Assembly (NCBI GenBank): GCA_009784745.1 | Contig: WQXR01000022.1 | Span: forward strand, 1-16,034 | Length of the DNA stretch: 16,034 bases | Direction of reading: 5' to 3' | DNA from: Methanomassiliicoccaceae archaeon | Lineage (GTDB): Archaea > Thermoplasmatota > Thermoplasmata > Methanomassiliicoccales > Methanomethylophilaceae | Shown: positions 1 through 5,198 of the stretch, piece after piece | Numbering within the stretch: position 1 is the first letter of the stretch | Layout: each line of letters opens with the position of its first letter | Translations under genes and position numbers: made by a program | Notes under the pieces: model-generated | What the model was told of the DNA's origin: nothing | Database searches by the model: none | Seen by the model: only the letters and a program-made list of their open reading frames with translations

Positions 1-336
1 CTCGATGCCTCGGATGTCGCGTGGAACTTCGGCACCGGTGTTGTGACTGGTACCATGACGCTCACAGCGGACTGGGACCTTGACATAACAAAGTGGTGGA
101 CCGTAACGTTCTTAGACACGACCAGCACGTCGATCAGTAGCATAATGGTTCTGAGGGATCCAGGTCAGAAAATAAGCATCTCAAACTTCCCCACAGTCGA
201 TATACCAGCAGGTAAGGTGGTTGTCGGATTCTACACAGATTATGACGGTGGTTTCGACAGCGGCGACGAGTGGGATTACGGCGAAGATGTCGAAGACAAT
301 ATATTCCTGTATGTGGAGTTCGACGACGAAGCGTGA
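1..336 (+). CDS. C-terminal end of a repeat-containing surface (adhesin-like) protein, 5' truncated by window
   Basis: The frame is open from base 1 to the TGA at 334-336, so only the last 111 residues are present; the first ATG at 43 is internal. The opening residues (WNFGTGVVTGTMTLTADW) resemble the closing half of an InlB B-repeat/Flg_new unit (W.F...t.tLyAkW). The following 75 residues run VTFLD...GFYTDYDGG...DNIFLYVEF, the same unit type found three times near the N terminus of the giant minus-strand protein at 5199-10214 (VTFLDEDDEE...GDIP...LYVEF). The end is acidic (FDDEA), with no C-terminal membrane segment or sorting signal. By family it is probably exported and involved in adhesion or the cell envelope; this is inference. 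A hairpin terminator follows 12 bp after the stop. Confidence 0.8.
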   Translation, partial: LDASDVAWNFGTGVVTGTMTLTADWDLDITKWWTVTFLDTTSTSISSIMVLRDPGQKISISNFPTVDIPAGKVVVGFYTDYDGGFDSGDEWDYGEDVEDNIFLYVEFDDEA

Positions 337-348
337 AAACCAAATCAA

Positions 349-388
349 GGAGGAGTGCGCAACACTCCTCCACCTTAACCCTTTTTTA
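349..388 (+). terminator. Hairpin terminator of the upstream surface-protein gene
   Basis: A perfect 9-bp stem, GGAGGAGTG (349-357) and CACTCCTCC (363-371), closes a CGCAA loop and is followed by a six-T run at 382-387. The hairpin is nearly the same as the one after the giant minus-strand gene (stem GGAGGGGTG, loop CGAA on its own strand), so two related surface-protein genes carry a conserved terminator. Confidence 0.8.
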
Positions 389-407
389 TTATTCCTTTGT
401 GACGTAA

Positions 408-421
408 CAGCATACATGCTG
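408..421. repeat. Short inverted repeat in spacer
   Basis: CAGCAT-AC-ATGCTG forms two 6-bp arms around a 2-base centre. It lies in the gene-less stretch between the terminator and the nested hairpin. Nothing else recognisable was seen from 389 to 512. It could be an operator or chance. Confidence 0.3.
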
Positions 422-512
422 AACTTCCCGGATCATATACGCACTGAACGCGTCCTATCATCATTTCCGTTATATTCTTACTATATTCACTGTTATATGC
501 GCGTATCAAAGA

Positions 513-569
513 GAAAGGAACCGTTCTCGGTGCCTTGGCACCGAGAACAGTTCTTATTACGTTCCTTTC
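513..569. repeat. Nested inverted repeat (hairpin within hairpin)
   Basis: The outer 9-bp arms GAAAGGAAC (513-521) and GTTCCTTTC (561-569) enclose an inner perfect 12-bp stem, GTTCTCGGTGCC (523-534) and GGCACCGAGAAC (537-548), with a 2-base centre. An alternative pairing extends the inner stem outward through 516-555. No T-run follows, so it is not a typical terminator. Its right outer arm overlaps the start of the repeat at 565-797, so it marks a repeat boundary; the second copy of that repeat lacks the hairpin. Confidence 0.55.
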
Positions 570-797
570 AATAAAAAGGATACAGAGAATAAGATGGAGA
601 ATAAGGAAATAGAGAATAAGATAGAGAATAATGATACAGAGAGTAAGGACACAGAGGATAAGACGGAGAATAAGATAAAGAATAAGGATGCAGAGAACAA
701 GGAAATAGAGAATAAGAATGCAAAACACATCTTTTGTATTCTTTTTTCGCAGAAGTTATCGTTCGTATCGGAGTTATTGTCAAAAGAATGTTCTTTT
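565..797. repeat. Direct repeat copy A with 12/15-bp tandem units (upstream flank of the DUF3800-type gene)
   Basis: This segment starts CCTTTCAATAAAAAGG and holds about ten tandem units of 12 or 15 bp of the type GAGAATAAGGATACA, then an about 90-bp conserved tail (AAAACACATCTTTTGTATTC...). The same head and tail recur at 1869-2003 with most of the tandem units missing. Every unit is a multiple of three. The plus strand therefore reads as an ENKDT/ENKI-type polypeptide (ATG 594 to TGA 825-827, 77 residues), and the minus strand reads as repeated SLFSILFSV-type hydrophobic residues. The differences between copies include amino acid changes on both strands, so neither frame is clearly under selection. 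I treat it as a repeat, not a gene. Confidence 0.65.
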
Positions 798-848
798 GAG
801 TTTTCGGTCAAGATATCAATTCTGTGAAAATTTTATTGCGATCTGACA

Positions 849-866
849 GATGTAATATACATGTAG
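849..866 (+). promoter_or_regulatory. 18-bp near-palindromic operator-like element, shared with the GNAT operon
   Basis: GATGTAATATACATGTAG contains the dyad ATGTA-ATA-TACAT. The identical 18 bases occur at 10451-10468, ahead of the antitoxin-like gene. In both places an identical CTTTTT follows at the same distance (892-897 here, 10494-10499 there), while the bases around and between differ. It lies upstream of the TATA-like box, where an archaeal regulator could bind. Function is inferred. Confidence 0.6.
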
Positions 867-874
867 TGAACAGC

Positions 875-886
875 AATATAAAAAAG
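875..886 (+). promoter_or_regulatory. TATA-like box of the DUF3800-type gene
   Basis: AATATAAAAAAG is centred about 26 bp before the ATG at 906. Archaeal transcription starts about 25 bp downstream of the TATA centre, so the mRNA would begin at or next to the start codon (leaderless). No ribosome binding site is visible, which agrees. Confidence 0.55.
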
Positions 887-905
887 ACCGTCTTTTTAGC
901 AACAG

Positions 906-1685
906 ATGCAAGCAAGAGACGGAAACAAAGAACATAACAGACAGCAGAACAATAATGAATCGACAGACATCAACAGCATAGATCATGCTGTTGTCATGAT
1001 AATCGATGAAACCGGAGATCCGGGGAAAGAAATAATTAAAGGGGATACCCTTTTTGCAATGACCGCGGTCATTACGGAAAGATCGGGAGACATAGGGCAT
1101 ATAGCCAGAATATTCCGTACAATGTTAAAAGTTTCAGAACTCAAAGCAAGAAAGACAGACGAAACGACACGGAACACAATAATTGTTGCGTTGAAAGAAT
1201 TGGATCCGGAGATATGTTGCGTATACATTGACAAGGCCGCAGAGGATAATCCAAAGTGGTGGGTCGAGCATAAGAACCGAAAGGTCGTATATAGGAAAAT
1301 ATTTTTTGAAACCGTCTGTGAGGCTCTATCCAGAGTGAAAAAAGATAATGTTAAGATCCTCGTTGACAAACACAAACACCTTGCAGGTGGCATAGGAGAG
1401 GAATTGGTAAGATGTGCCGCCGCCAGGAACCGCAAGATCATTGTAGGTTGCTCCATGGAGAATTCTCAAACAGGAGAACAGAGAGATCAATTACAAACGA
1501 ATGATTATGTGCCGTATTCTGTAAGAGAGAAGATCGTACACGGAAGACCGGACAATGCAGACAGACTGGATATAAAATTTAAAAAGCTTACCAAGGAGAA
1601 CGTAATAGAATGGGGCTGCCCACTCGGTCTGTCTGAGACAAGCGTTCGTGGGGCTTACGGATACACATATTATGTCGAGGTATAA
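906..1685 (+). CDS. DUF3800-type protein (putative RNase H-fold nuclease-like, defence or mobile-element associated)
   Basis: A 259-residue protein. Residues 1-25 are polar and Q/N-rich. The DUF3800 hallmark IDETGDPG follows at 33-40 (acidic D34, E35), then the E-L-K motif at 78-80 (SELKARKT), a central strand ending in acid (ILVDKH, D154), and a C-terminal NSQTG...QLQTNDYVPY stretch (186-204) matching the family's S...Q.AD region. DUF3800 proteins are predicted to have an RNase H-like fold with acidic active-site residues and often sit in phage, mobile or defence loci; the substrate is unknown. ATG 906 was chosen because a TATA-like box lies about 26 bp upstream (leaderless). The gene stands alone between two copies of a direct repeat and is preceded by an operator-like element shared with a distant TA-like operon. 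Its last 72 bp are duplicated at 4769-4841. Confidence 0.8.
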   Translation: MQARDGNKEHNRQQNNNESTDINSIDHAVVMIIDETGDPGKEIIKGDTLFAMTAVITERSGDIGHIARIFRTMLKVSELKARKTDETTRNTIIVALKELDPEICCVYIDKAAEDNPKWWVEHKNRKVVYRKIFFETVCEALSRVKKDNVKILVDKHKHLAGGIGEELVRCAAARNRKIIVGCSMENSQTGEQRDQLQTNDYVPYSVREKIVHGRPDNADRLDIKFKKLTKENVIEWGCPLGLSETSVRGAYGYTYYVEV

Positions 1686-1850
1686 ATAATTCTTCAGACC
1701 CTGTCGCCGTTGTTCTTACGAACACATCATATCGTTATCATGATAAATAACGGCAGAGCGGACGCTCTGCCTTCAGAACACCGACGGAGGCAGGTGTTCC
1801 GTATAAAAATTCAAAAATTAATGCCGCCGAAGGCGGCACAGTATGTTATC
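1613..1850 (+). repeat. Direct repeat C, copy 1 (3' end of the DUF3800-type gene plus five-hairpin tract)
   Basis: About 238 bp starting at GGGCTGCCCACTCGG inside the DUF3800-type gene and ending GTATGTTATC. It is matched at 4769-5008 with roughly a dozen substitutions and a 2-bp indel (counted by eye). It includes the last 24 codons of the gene and a structured downstream tract. Confidence 0.85.
1711..1838 (+). ncRNA. Five consecutive hairpins downstream of the DUF3800-type gene: candidate structured RNA or 3' UTR
   Basis: Stems in order: TGTTC/GAACA (1711-1724); CGTTAT/ATAACG (1733-1752); GGCAGAGCG/CGCTCTGCC (1752-1771); GAACACC/GGTGTTC (1776-1799); TGCCGCC/GGCGGCA (1822-1838). The duplicate at 4867-4997 keeps all five even where bases differ: stem 4 becomes 9 bp and stem 5 becomes 8 bp, and the inner change in stem 3 is C-G to U-G compatible. 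No strong T-run follows, so a simple terminator explains it poorly. It may be a 3' UTR structure, a small RNA, or an element end. Confidence 0.4.
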
Positions 1851-1868
1851 ATCTTATTGCACACGTCC

Positions 1869-2003
1869 CCTTCAATAAAAAGGTGCAGAGAATAAGATGG
1901 AGAATAAGGATACAGAGAACAAGAACGCAAAACACATCTTTTGTATTCTTTTTTCGCAGAAGTTATCGTTCGTGTCGGAGTCATTGTTAAAAGAATGTCC
2001 TTT
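1869..2003. repeat. Direct repeat copy B (downstream flank of the DUF3800-type gene)
   Basis: This copy matches the head of copy A (CCTTCAATAAAAAGG, then AGAGAATAAGATGGAG) and its tail, AAAACACATCTTTTGTATTC through the region near AAAAGAATG. It retains only about three of the 12/15-bp units. Together A and B bracket the DUF3800-type gene as direct repeats about 1.3 kb apart. No coding function is assigned; the plus frame from ATG 1897 reads ENKDTENKNAKHIF, as in copy A. Confidence 0.65.
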
Positions 2004-2072
2004 TGTTCGAGATCATTTATATCGAACCGAGCGGCAGCGTAAAATGTGTTCGCGCATGATCTGTATCTACGC

Positions 2073-2399
2073 TCACATTTTTGGCTTCGGCGGACGATAT
2101 ACTCCGATGATCATCCATGTGGGGTACTGAGAGTGCATACCCATAACAAAATGCAGATCCGTTTCTTTGAATTCTGTATAAAATTTGTCATGTATCTTTT
2201 GCCATCTTTCCTCTTCCGTAGGATATTTCTCCCTCCATCGCCGGTCAGATTCGAACAGTTCCCAATCCTCGCATATCATATCATGTGTCCTTGTTCCGCC
2301 GTCACAGGTAAAAGTATACCTGAAGTCATGAGGCAGGTTGGGTAGCTTCGGAATTCTTTTCATATCTCCGTGATATGTAAAATCCAAAAGGCATTGCAT
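2073..2399 (-). pseudogene. C-terminal part of a conserved hypothetical protein, N-terminal domain missing
   Basis: The minus-strand frame ends at TGA 2073-2075. The conserved part runs HDFRYTFTC (C near residue 32 from ATG 2399), THDMICEDWELFE, then TDLHFVMGMHSQYPTWM and IIGVYRPPK at the C terminus. From memory this matches the C-terminal half of a 250-300-residue family of unknown function with F.Y.F.C...H...DWE...DL.F..G...PPK, whose N-terminal half carries a C.AG...W.RLYP.PFR motif. No such motif is found upstream on this strand. The frame stays open to 2501, but the extra residues look unlike protein and the opposite strand codes better there. I read it as a 5'-truncated remnant with possible starts ATG 2399 or ATG 2363 (CGGAG just ahead). 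A short intact protein cannot be excluded. Confidence 0.5.
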
Positions 2400-2442
2400 C
2401 TGATGTGTTCCTTCTGCAGGAGATGTGTTATTGTTTCTGTAG

Positions 2443-2751
2443 GATCTTATTGAAAGAACGAGGAACGGACGTGACAAACAGCATATATATAACAAATTCA
2501 TGAAAGAATTGTGTAAGCCGTTTTATACCAAAAAAGGTATATACTACCATAAACCGTTCCGAGACTCTGAACGTTACCGAGAGATGTGAATGAAGGCACT
2601 TGAAGGATTGGATTTGGACAGCCCGCGGTTCGGGGACTTTGATAAGAAGATTCGTGGTACGCGCCATTCAAAGGTCGGGAACGATATAATAAGAACTGCG
2701 GGAGATGTATTTGAGCCGGCAAACTTCGAACTTGAACACAGATTCGAATGA
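2443..2751 (+). pseudogene. Cryptic coding stretch interrupted by one in-frame TGA
   Basis: One frame is open from 2443 to TGA 2587-2589, resumes directly at ATG 2590, and ends at TGA 2749-2751. The first part (48 residues) includes KQHIYNKFMKELCKPFYTKK and KPFRDSERYREM. The second (53 residues) includes MKALEGLDLDSPRFGDFDKK and GNDIIRTAGDVFEPANF. Both have natural amino acid composition and read as one protein across the stop. Upstream, TAG at 2440-2442 and another stop block extension. The 3' end overlaps the start of the gene at 2705 by 47 bp. It could be a decayed gene or two tiny coupled genes (stop and start are adjacent: TGAATG). The family is not recognised. Confidence 0.35.
2682..2692 (+). 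promoter_or_regulatory. Possible TATA-like box for the paralogous membrane-protein pair
   Basis: GATATAATAAG lies about 18 bp before ATG 2705. The distance is short for a leaderless start at 2705, so the element is tentative; it would suit a start a little further downstream in the same frame. Confidence 0.25.
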
Positions 2752-3334
2752 AACATATGAACCCCTTTCCAAGGGTCAGTCTGATTTTGCAGAGATGTAT
2801 ACCGGTGAGTTCAATGAGGCCTTGTCCGCGGTTATTTCATTCACAAAAAGGAGACCGGATGAGATATCAAACCTTTTGAAACGTGCTTTCGATGCATTGA
2901 TGGATAAAGAATATGACAGAGCGAAGAATATTTTAAAAGATGCAGCAGTCAAATGCTACGAGATCATTTGGAGTCTGCAACATGCGGCCGTGAGATCAGC
3001 ATACGATAAGATCATTCGGAATTTACATATGACTGCAAGATCAACACAAGACGAAATCGCGAATGGTGTGCGGACCATGGAATCGTTGAAATCGAAATAT
3101 GAATATTTTATACGGGCTTCAGCCCGAACGGATGATACTCATAGCATGATCGAATACCGCAAGCGTCAGGTGGATGCGGGGTTCGAGATAGTCAGAATGG
3201 CCGGAATGAACATGGGGTCATTCGAGATTGCCGTCACCAAGAGAGAAAAGAGGAGTAGCCGTATAAGGAGAATGATTGTTGCACTGATCTCTGCAGCACT
3301 CGTTTCGACCATTGTTTATATTATTGCGGGGTGA
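2705..3334 (+). CDS. Tail-anchored membrane protein, paralogue 1 of a tandem pair (unknown function)
   Basis: A 209-residue, mostly helical, charged protein with one C-terminal hydrophobic segment (MIVALISAALVSTIVYIIAG, about 190-209) preceded by basic KREKRSSRIRR. This predicts an N-cytoplasmic, tail-anchored topology. Residues about 35-110 align with the next gene: paired helices with YDRAKNILKDAA...EIIW here and HLKKAENHLERAA...KIIW there, following an acidic E..N/AL stretch. No catalytic motif is visible and the family is not named. ATG 2705 directly abuts GGGAG, too close for a ribosome binding site; Met31 (ATG 2795) is an alternative start. The stop overlaps the next gene's upstream region, so the two are co-transcribed. 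Two co-encoded membrane paralogues suggest a hetero-oligomer; this is inference. Confidence 0.75.
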   Translation: MYLSRQTSNLNTDSNETYEPLSKGQSDFAEMYTGEFNEALSAVISFTKRRPDEISNLLKRAFDALMDKEYDRAKNILKDAAVKCYEIIWSLQHAAVRSAYDKIIRNLHMTARSTQDEIANGVRTMESLKSKYEYFIRASARTDDTHSMIEYRKRQVDAGFEIVRMAGMNMGSFEIAVTKREKRSSRIRRMIVALISAALVSTIVYIIAG

Positions 3335-3338
3335 GAGG

Positions 3339-3965
3339 GTGACCACGTATGAAGAAATAGAAACAAAGTACGGTAATGCGATAAAAGCCTTCAAAAGGGC
3401 AACCGTTATAAGAGGGAATCGCGCCCCATCGGAGGTCAGTTCGGAGATAGATAACGCACTTTCTCATCTCGTAATTCATTTCAAACAAAACGGAAACATA
3501 TACTCCGATGAGCACCTGAAAAAGGCCGAAAATCACTTGGAACGCGCAGCTCTGGACAGCCTCAAGATAATCTGGTTGGAATATTGGGCGATCTTTACCG
3601 AATTGTTATCGCATCCTGTGAGAAGCAGAATGAGATTCGGCAAAGATTGGAATGGGCTCAGGGATAGGTTGAAAACGGGATTGGACGAACTATATGAAAA
3701 ATCGAAGAAAACGAGGATGGATGAGACAAAAAACGTAGGGACAAGGATACAGGAGAGTATAAAGGGTTGGGGCGAATTAATAGAATTTATAGAATCGACG
3801 GTCTTTCCGGAAGATAACGATCTTTCAGAACAGGTCTTCGTGGCGTATATGGACAGTCTGAAAAGATCTGCGCGTCTGAAAAGATGGACGCCGGAGGTAA
3901 TAACCTTCTCCATAGGACTTGCAGTATCGATGTCATTTGCAATTTTTGTCAAACTCTTCATGTAA
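3339..3965 (+). CDS. Tail-anchored membrane protein, paralogue 2 of a tandem pair (unknown function)
   Basis: A 208-residue protein from GTG 3339, chosen because GGGGTGA (3328-3334), a good match to the archaeal anti-SD, lies 4 bp upstream. An in-frame TTG at 3312 would add nine residues but overlaps the previous gene. Like its neighbour it is helical and charged and ends in one hydrophobic segment (about ITFSIGLAVSMSFAIFVKLF at the C terminus), so it should be tail-anchored. The region HLKKAENHLERAALDSLKII aligns with YDRAKNILKDAAVKCYEII of paralogue 1. The start lies 5 bp after the previous gene's stop, indicating translational coupling. No enzymatic motif is seen. The 3' end faces the minus-strand AbrB-DUF488 gene across 47 bp. 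Confidence 0.8.
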   Translation: MTTYEEIETKYGNAIKAFKRATVIRGNRAPSEVSSEIDNALSHLVIHFKQNGNIYSDEHLKKAENHLERAALDSLKIIWLEYWAIFTELLSHPVRSRMRFGKDWNGLRDRLKTGLDELYEKSKKTRMDETKNVGTRIQESIKGWGELIEFIESTVFPEDNDLSEQVFVAYMDSLKRSARLKRWTPEVITFSIGLAVSMSFAIFVKLFM

Positions 3966-4012
3966 TTTTATTGCGACAGTGTACACACAATATTCTGCAT
4001 ATCGTCGAACGA

Positions 4013-4588
4013 TCACAGGTGCATACACACATATCCCATCTTCGATAACTTTTCCATTATTATCTTTCTGTGACATTCCTGATAATACTTTTCAAAGCAC
4101 ATCAGTACGGAAGTTTTACTTTTCACATATTGTTCCAGTTTACGGAACTCATCCGTTTGGGTGTTAAGGTACTTTCTGTAATCTTCAAAGAATGCGGAAG
4201 ATCCTCCTCCCGCTTTGAATTCATCTCTTATCTCTTTAGGCGACCCCAGTTTTTTCATGTGTATGTATTCGATACCGACCTCCGACAGTTTTTCCTCAAG
4301 CGCCGATCCCGAAAATCCTATTTTCCTGCTTGCAGGGATCTCTCTGACATCTATCAATAATTTTACACAGTTCCTCTTGAGTTCAGCAATCAAAGATTCT
4401 ACGGTCTTTCCTTCATAACCTATTGAAAAAACGGTCTTAGCGGCAGTCTCCGATCTTTTGAATTTTATCCACGATCCTTCCTTTACGAATTCGATCTCGT
4501 CACCTGCCTTGAGAGCCATGGATTCGCATATGTATTGCGGTATCACCGTTTGCAGACTCTTTCCGTTCTTCGTTAAGCTTGATGACAT
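4013..4588 (-). CDS. AbrB-type DNA-binding domain fused to a DUF488 domain
   Basis: A 191-residue protein. Residues 1-45 form a SpoVT/AbrB swapped-hairpin domain (SLTKNGKSLQTVIPQYICES, then ALKAGDEIEFV), as in antitoxins and transition-state regulators. Residues 50-191 are DUF488 with its diagnostic motifs: SIGYEG (55-60), DVRE (80-83), ASRKIGF (86-92), LMCFE (162-166) and ECHR (171-174). The two Cys around the C-terminal motifs are conserved in DUF488, whose biochemical role is unknown. The fusion suggests a protein that binds its own promoter and senses or acts through the DUF488 part; this is inference. ATG 4588 has AT-rich TATA-like sequence 20-30 bp upstream and no SD, pointing to a leaderless mRNA. 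It converges with the membrane-protein pair. Confidence 0.9.
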   Translation of the reverse strand: MSSSLTKNGKSLQTVIPQYICESMALKAGDEIEFVKEGSWIKFKRSETAAKTVFSIGYEGKTVESLIAELKRNCVKLLIDVREIPASRKIGFSGSALEEKLSEVGIEYIHMKKLGSPKEIRDEFKAGGGSSAFFEDYRKYLNTQTDEFRKLEQYVKSKTSVLMCFEKYYQECHRKIIMEKLSKMGYVCMHL

Positions 4589-4601
4589 AGGTCAACATAT
4601 A

Positions 4602-4619
4602 ATTTAAATAATATTTAAA
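4602..4619 (-). promoter_or_regulatory. TATA box(es) of the AbrB-DUF488 gene
   Basis: On the minus strand TTTAAATATTATTTAAAT supplies two TTTAAAT cores, at 4612-4619 and 4603-4609. The first is centred about 27 bp upstream of ATG 4588, the archaeal spacing for a transcript starting at the codon itself. TTTAAATA is close to the archaeal TATA consensus. Because the fused AbrB domain binds DNA, this dyad-like AT stretch is also a candidate autoregulatory site. Confidence 0.55.
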
Positions 4620-4768
4620 TTTTTTAACAATGACCAGTAATAAAATAAGAACAATACTTTGTAGTTTTTTGTTATTGCCGAAAGAGATATCAGAAAAAGT
4701 TTATCTCATCCGGTAAGCAAAGGTATCATCCGAAGAGAAGGAAGCGTCAAAAAGGGAATTTACAAATA

Positions 4769-4841
4769 GGGCTGCCCACTCGGTCTGTCTGAGACAAGCG
4801 TTCATGGGGCTTACGGATACACATATTATGTCGAGGTATAA
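4769..4841 (+). pseudogene. 3' remnant of a second DUF3800-type gene
   Basis: From GGC 4770 to TAA 4839-4841 this encodes GCPLGLSETSVHGAYGYTYY and VEV, identical to the C terminus of the gene at 906-1685 except for one Arg-to-His change. Similarity stops abruptly at 4769; upstream (4622-4768) no related coding sequence is visible. It is therefore a truncated duplicate, left by deletion or by copying of only the 3' end and its downstream structure. Confidence 0.8.
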
Positions 4842-5008
4842 ACAATTCTTCAGACCCTGTCGCCGTTGTTCTTACGAACACATCATATCGTTATCATGAT
4901 AAATAACGGCAGAGCGGATGCTCTGCCTTGGGAACACCGCCGGAGGCCGGTGTTCCGTATAAAAATTCAAAAATGTATGTGCCGCCGGAGGCGGCACAGT
5001 ATGTTATC
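4769..5008 (+). repeat. Direct repeat C, copy 2 (five-hairpin tract retained)
   Basis: About 240 bp matching 1613-1850. The hairpins are retained at 4867-4880, 4889-4908, 4908-4927, 4931-4956 (GGAACACCG/CGGTGTTCC) and 4979-4997 (GTGCCGCC/GGCGGCAC). The rest of this gene-less stretch (5009-5141) shows no further recognised element. Confidence 0.85.
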
Positions 5009-5141
5009 GCTATGTGCACTTTATTCATCCGCCGCAGCAGTCACGGGGAACAGCAGGATCGCTTGCATTATTAGCGGCAAGGATGAGGCCCTCGCAAGGA
5101 AATGACCGCGTTCTGCTGAATAAGAATAATGAACAAGAAGA

Positions 5142-5184
5142 CAAAACAAAAATGGGAAAGGCGGAGGGGTGTTCGCACCCCTCC
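5142..5184 (-). terminator. Hairpin terminator of the giant minus-strand gene
   Basis: On the minus strand a 9-bp stem GGAGGGGTG/CACCCCTCC with loop CGAA (5163-5184) begins 14 bp after the stop codon and is followed by GCCTTTCCCATTTTTG and TTTTG. Stem and position resemble the terminator at 349-371 of the other surface-protein gene. Confidence 0.75.
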
Positions 5185-5198
5185 TTTGTTCGTTCTGC

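Noticed and set aside
565..797. Possible CRISPR array
   Set aside because: Units are 12-15 bp and contiguous, without unique spacers, and no cas gene is present.
594..827. 77-residue ENK-repeat frame on plus and 84-residue hydrophobic frame on minus over the same repeat
   Set aside because: Both are by-products of units that are multiples of three; copies A and B differ by amino acid changes on both strands, and neither frame has a clear promoter plus ribosome site.
2440..2442. TAG upstream of the cryptic frame as a possible pyrrolysine codon
   Set aside because: Pyrrolysine use is known in the suspected lineage, but the translation upstream of the TAG is short, ends at another stop and does not look like the same protein.
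3963..3975. ATTTTATTGCGA shared between 831-842 and the end of paralogue 2
   Set aside because: A 12-base match is expected several times by chance in a window of this size, and the flanks do not align.
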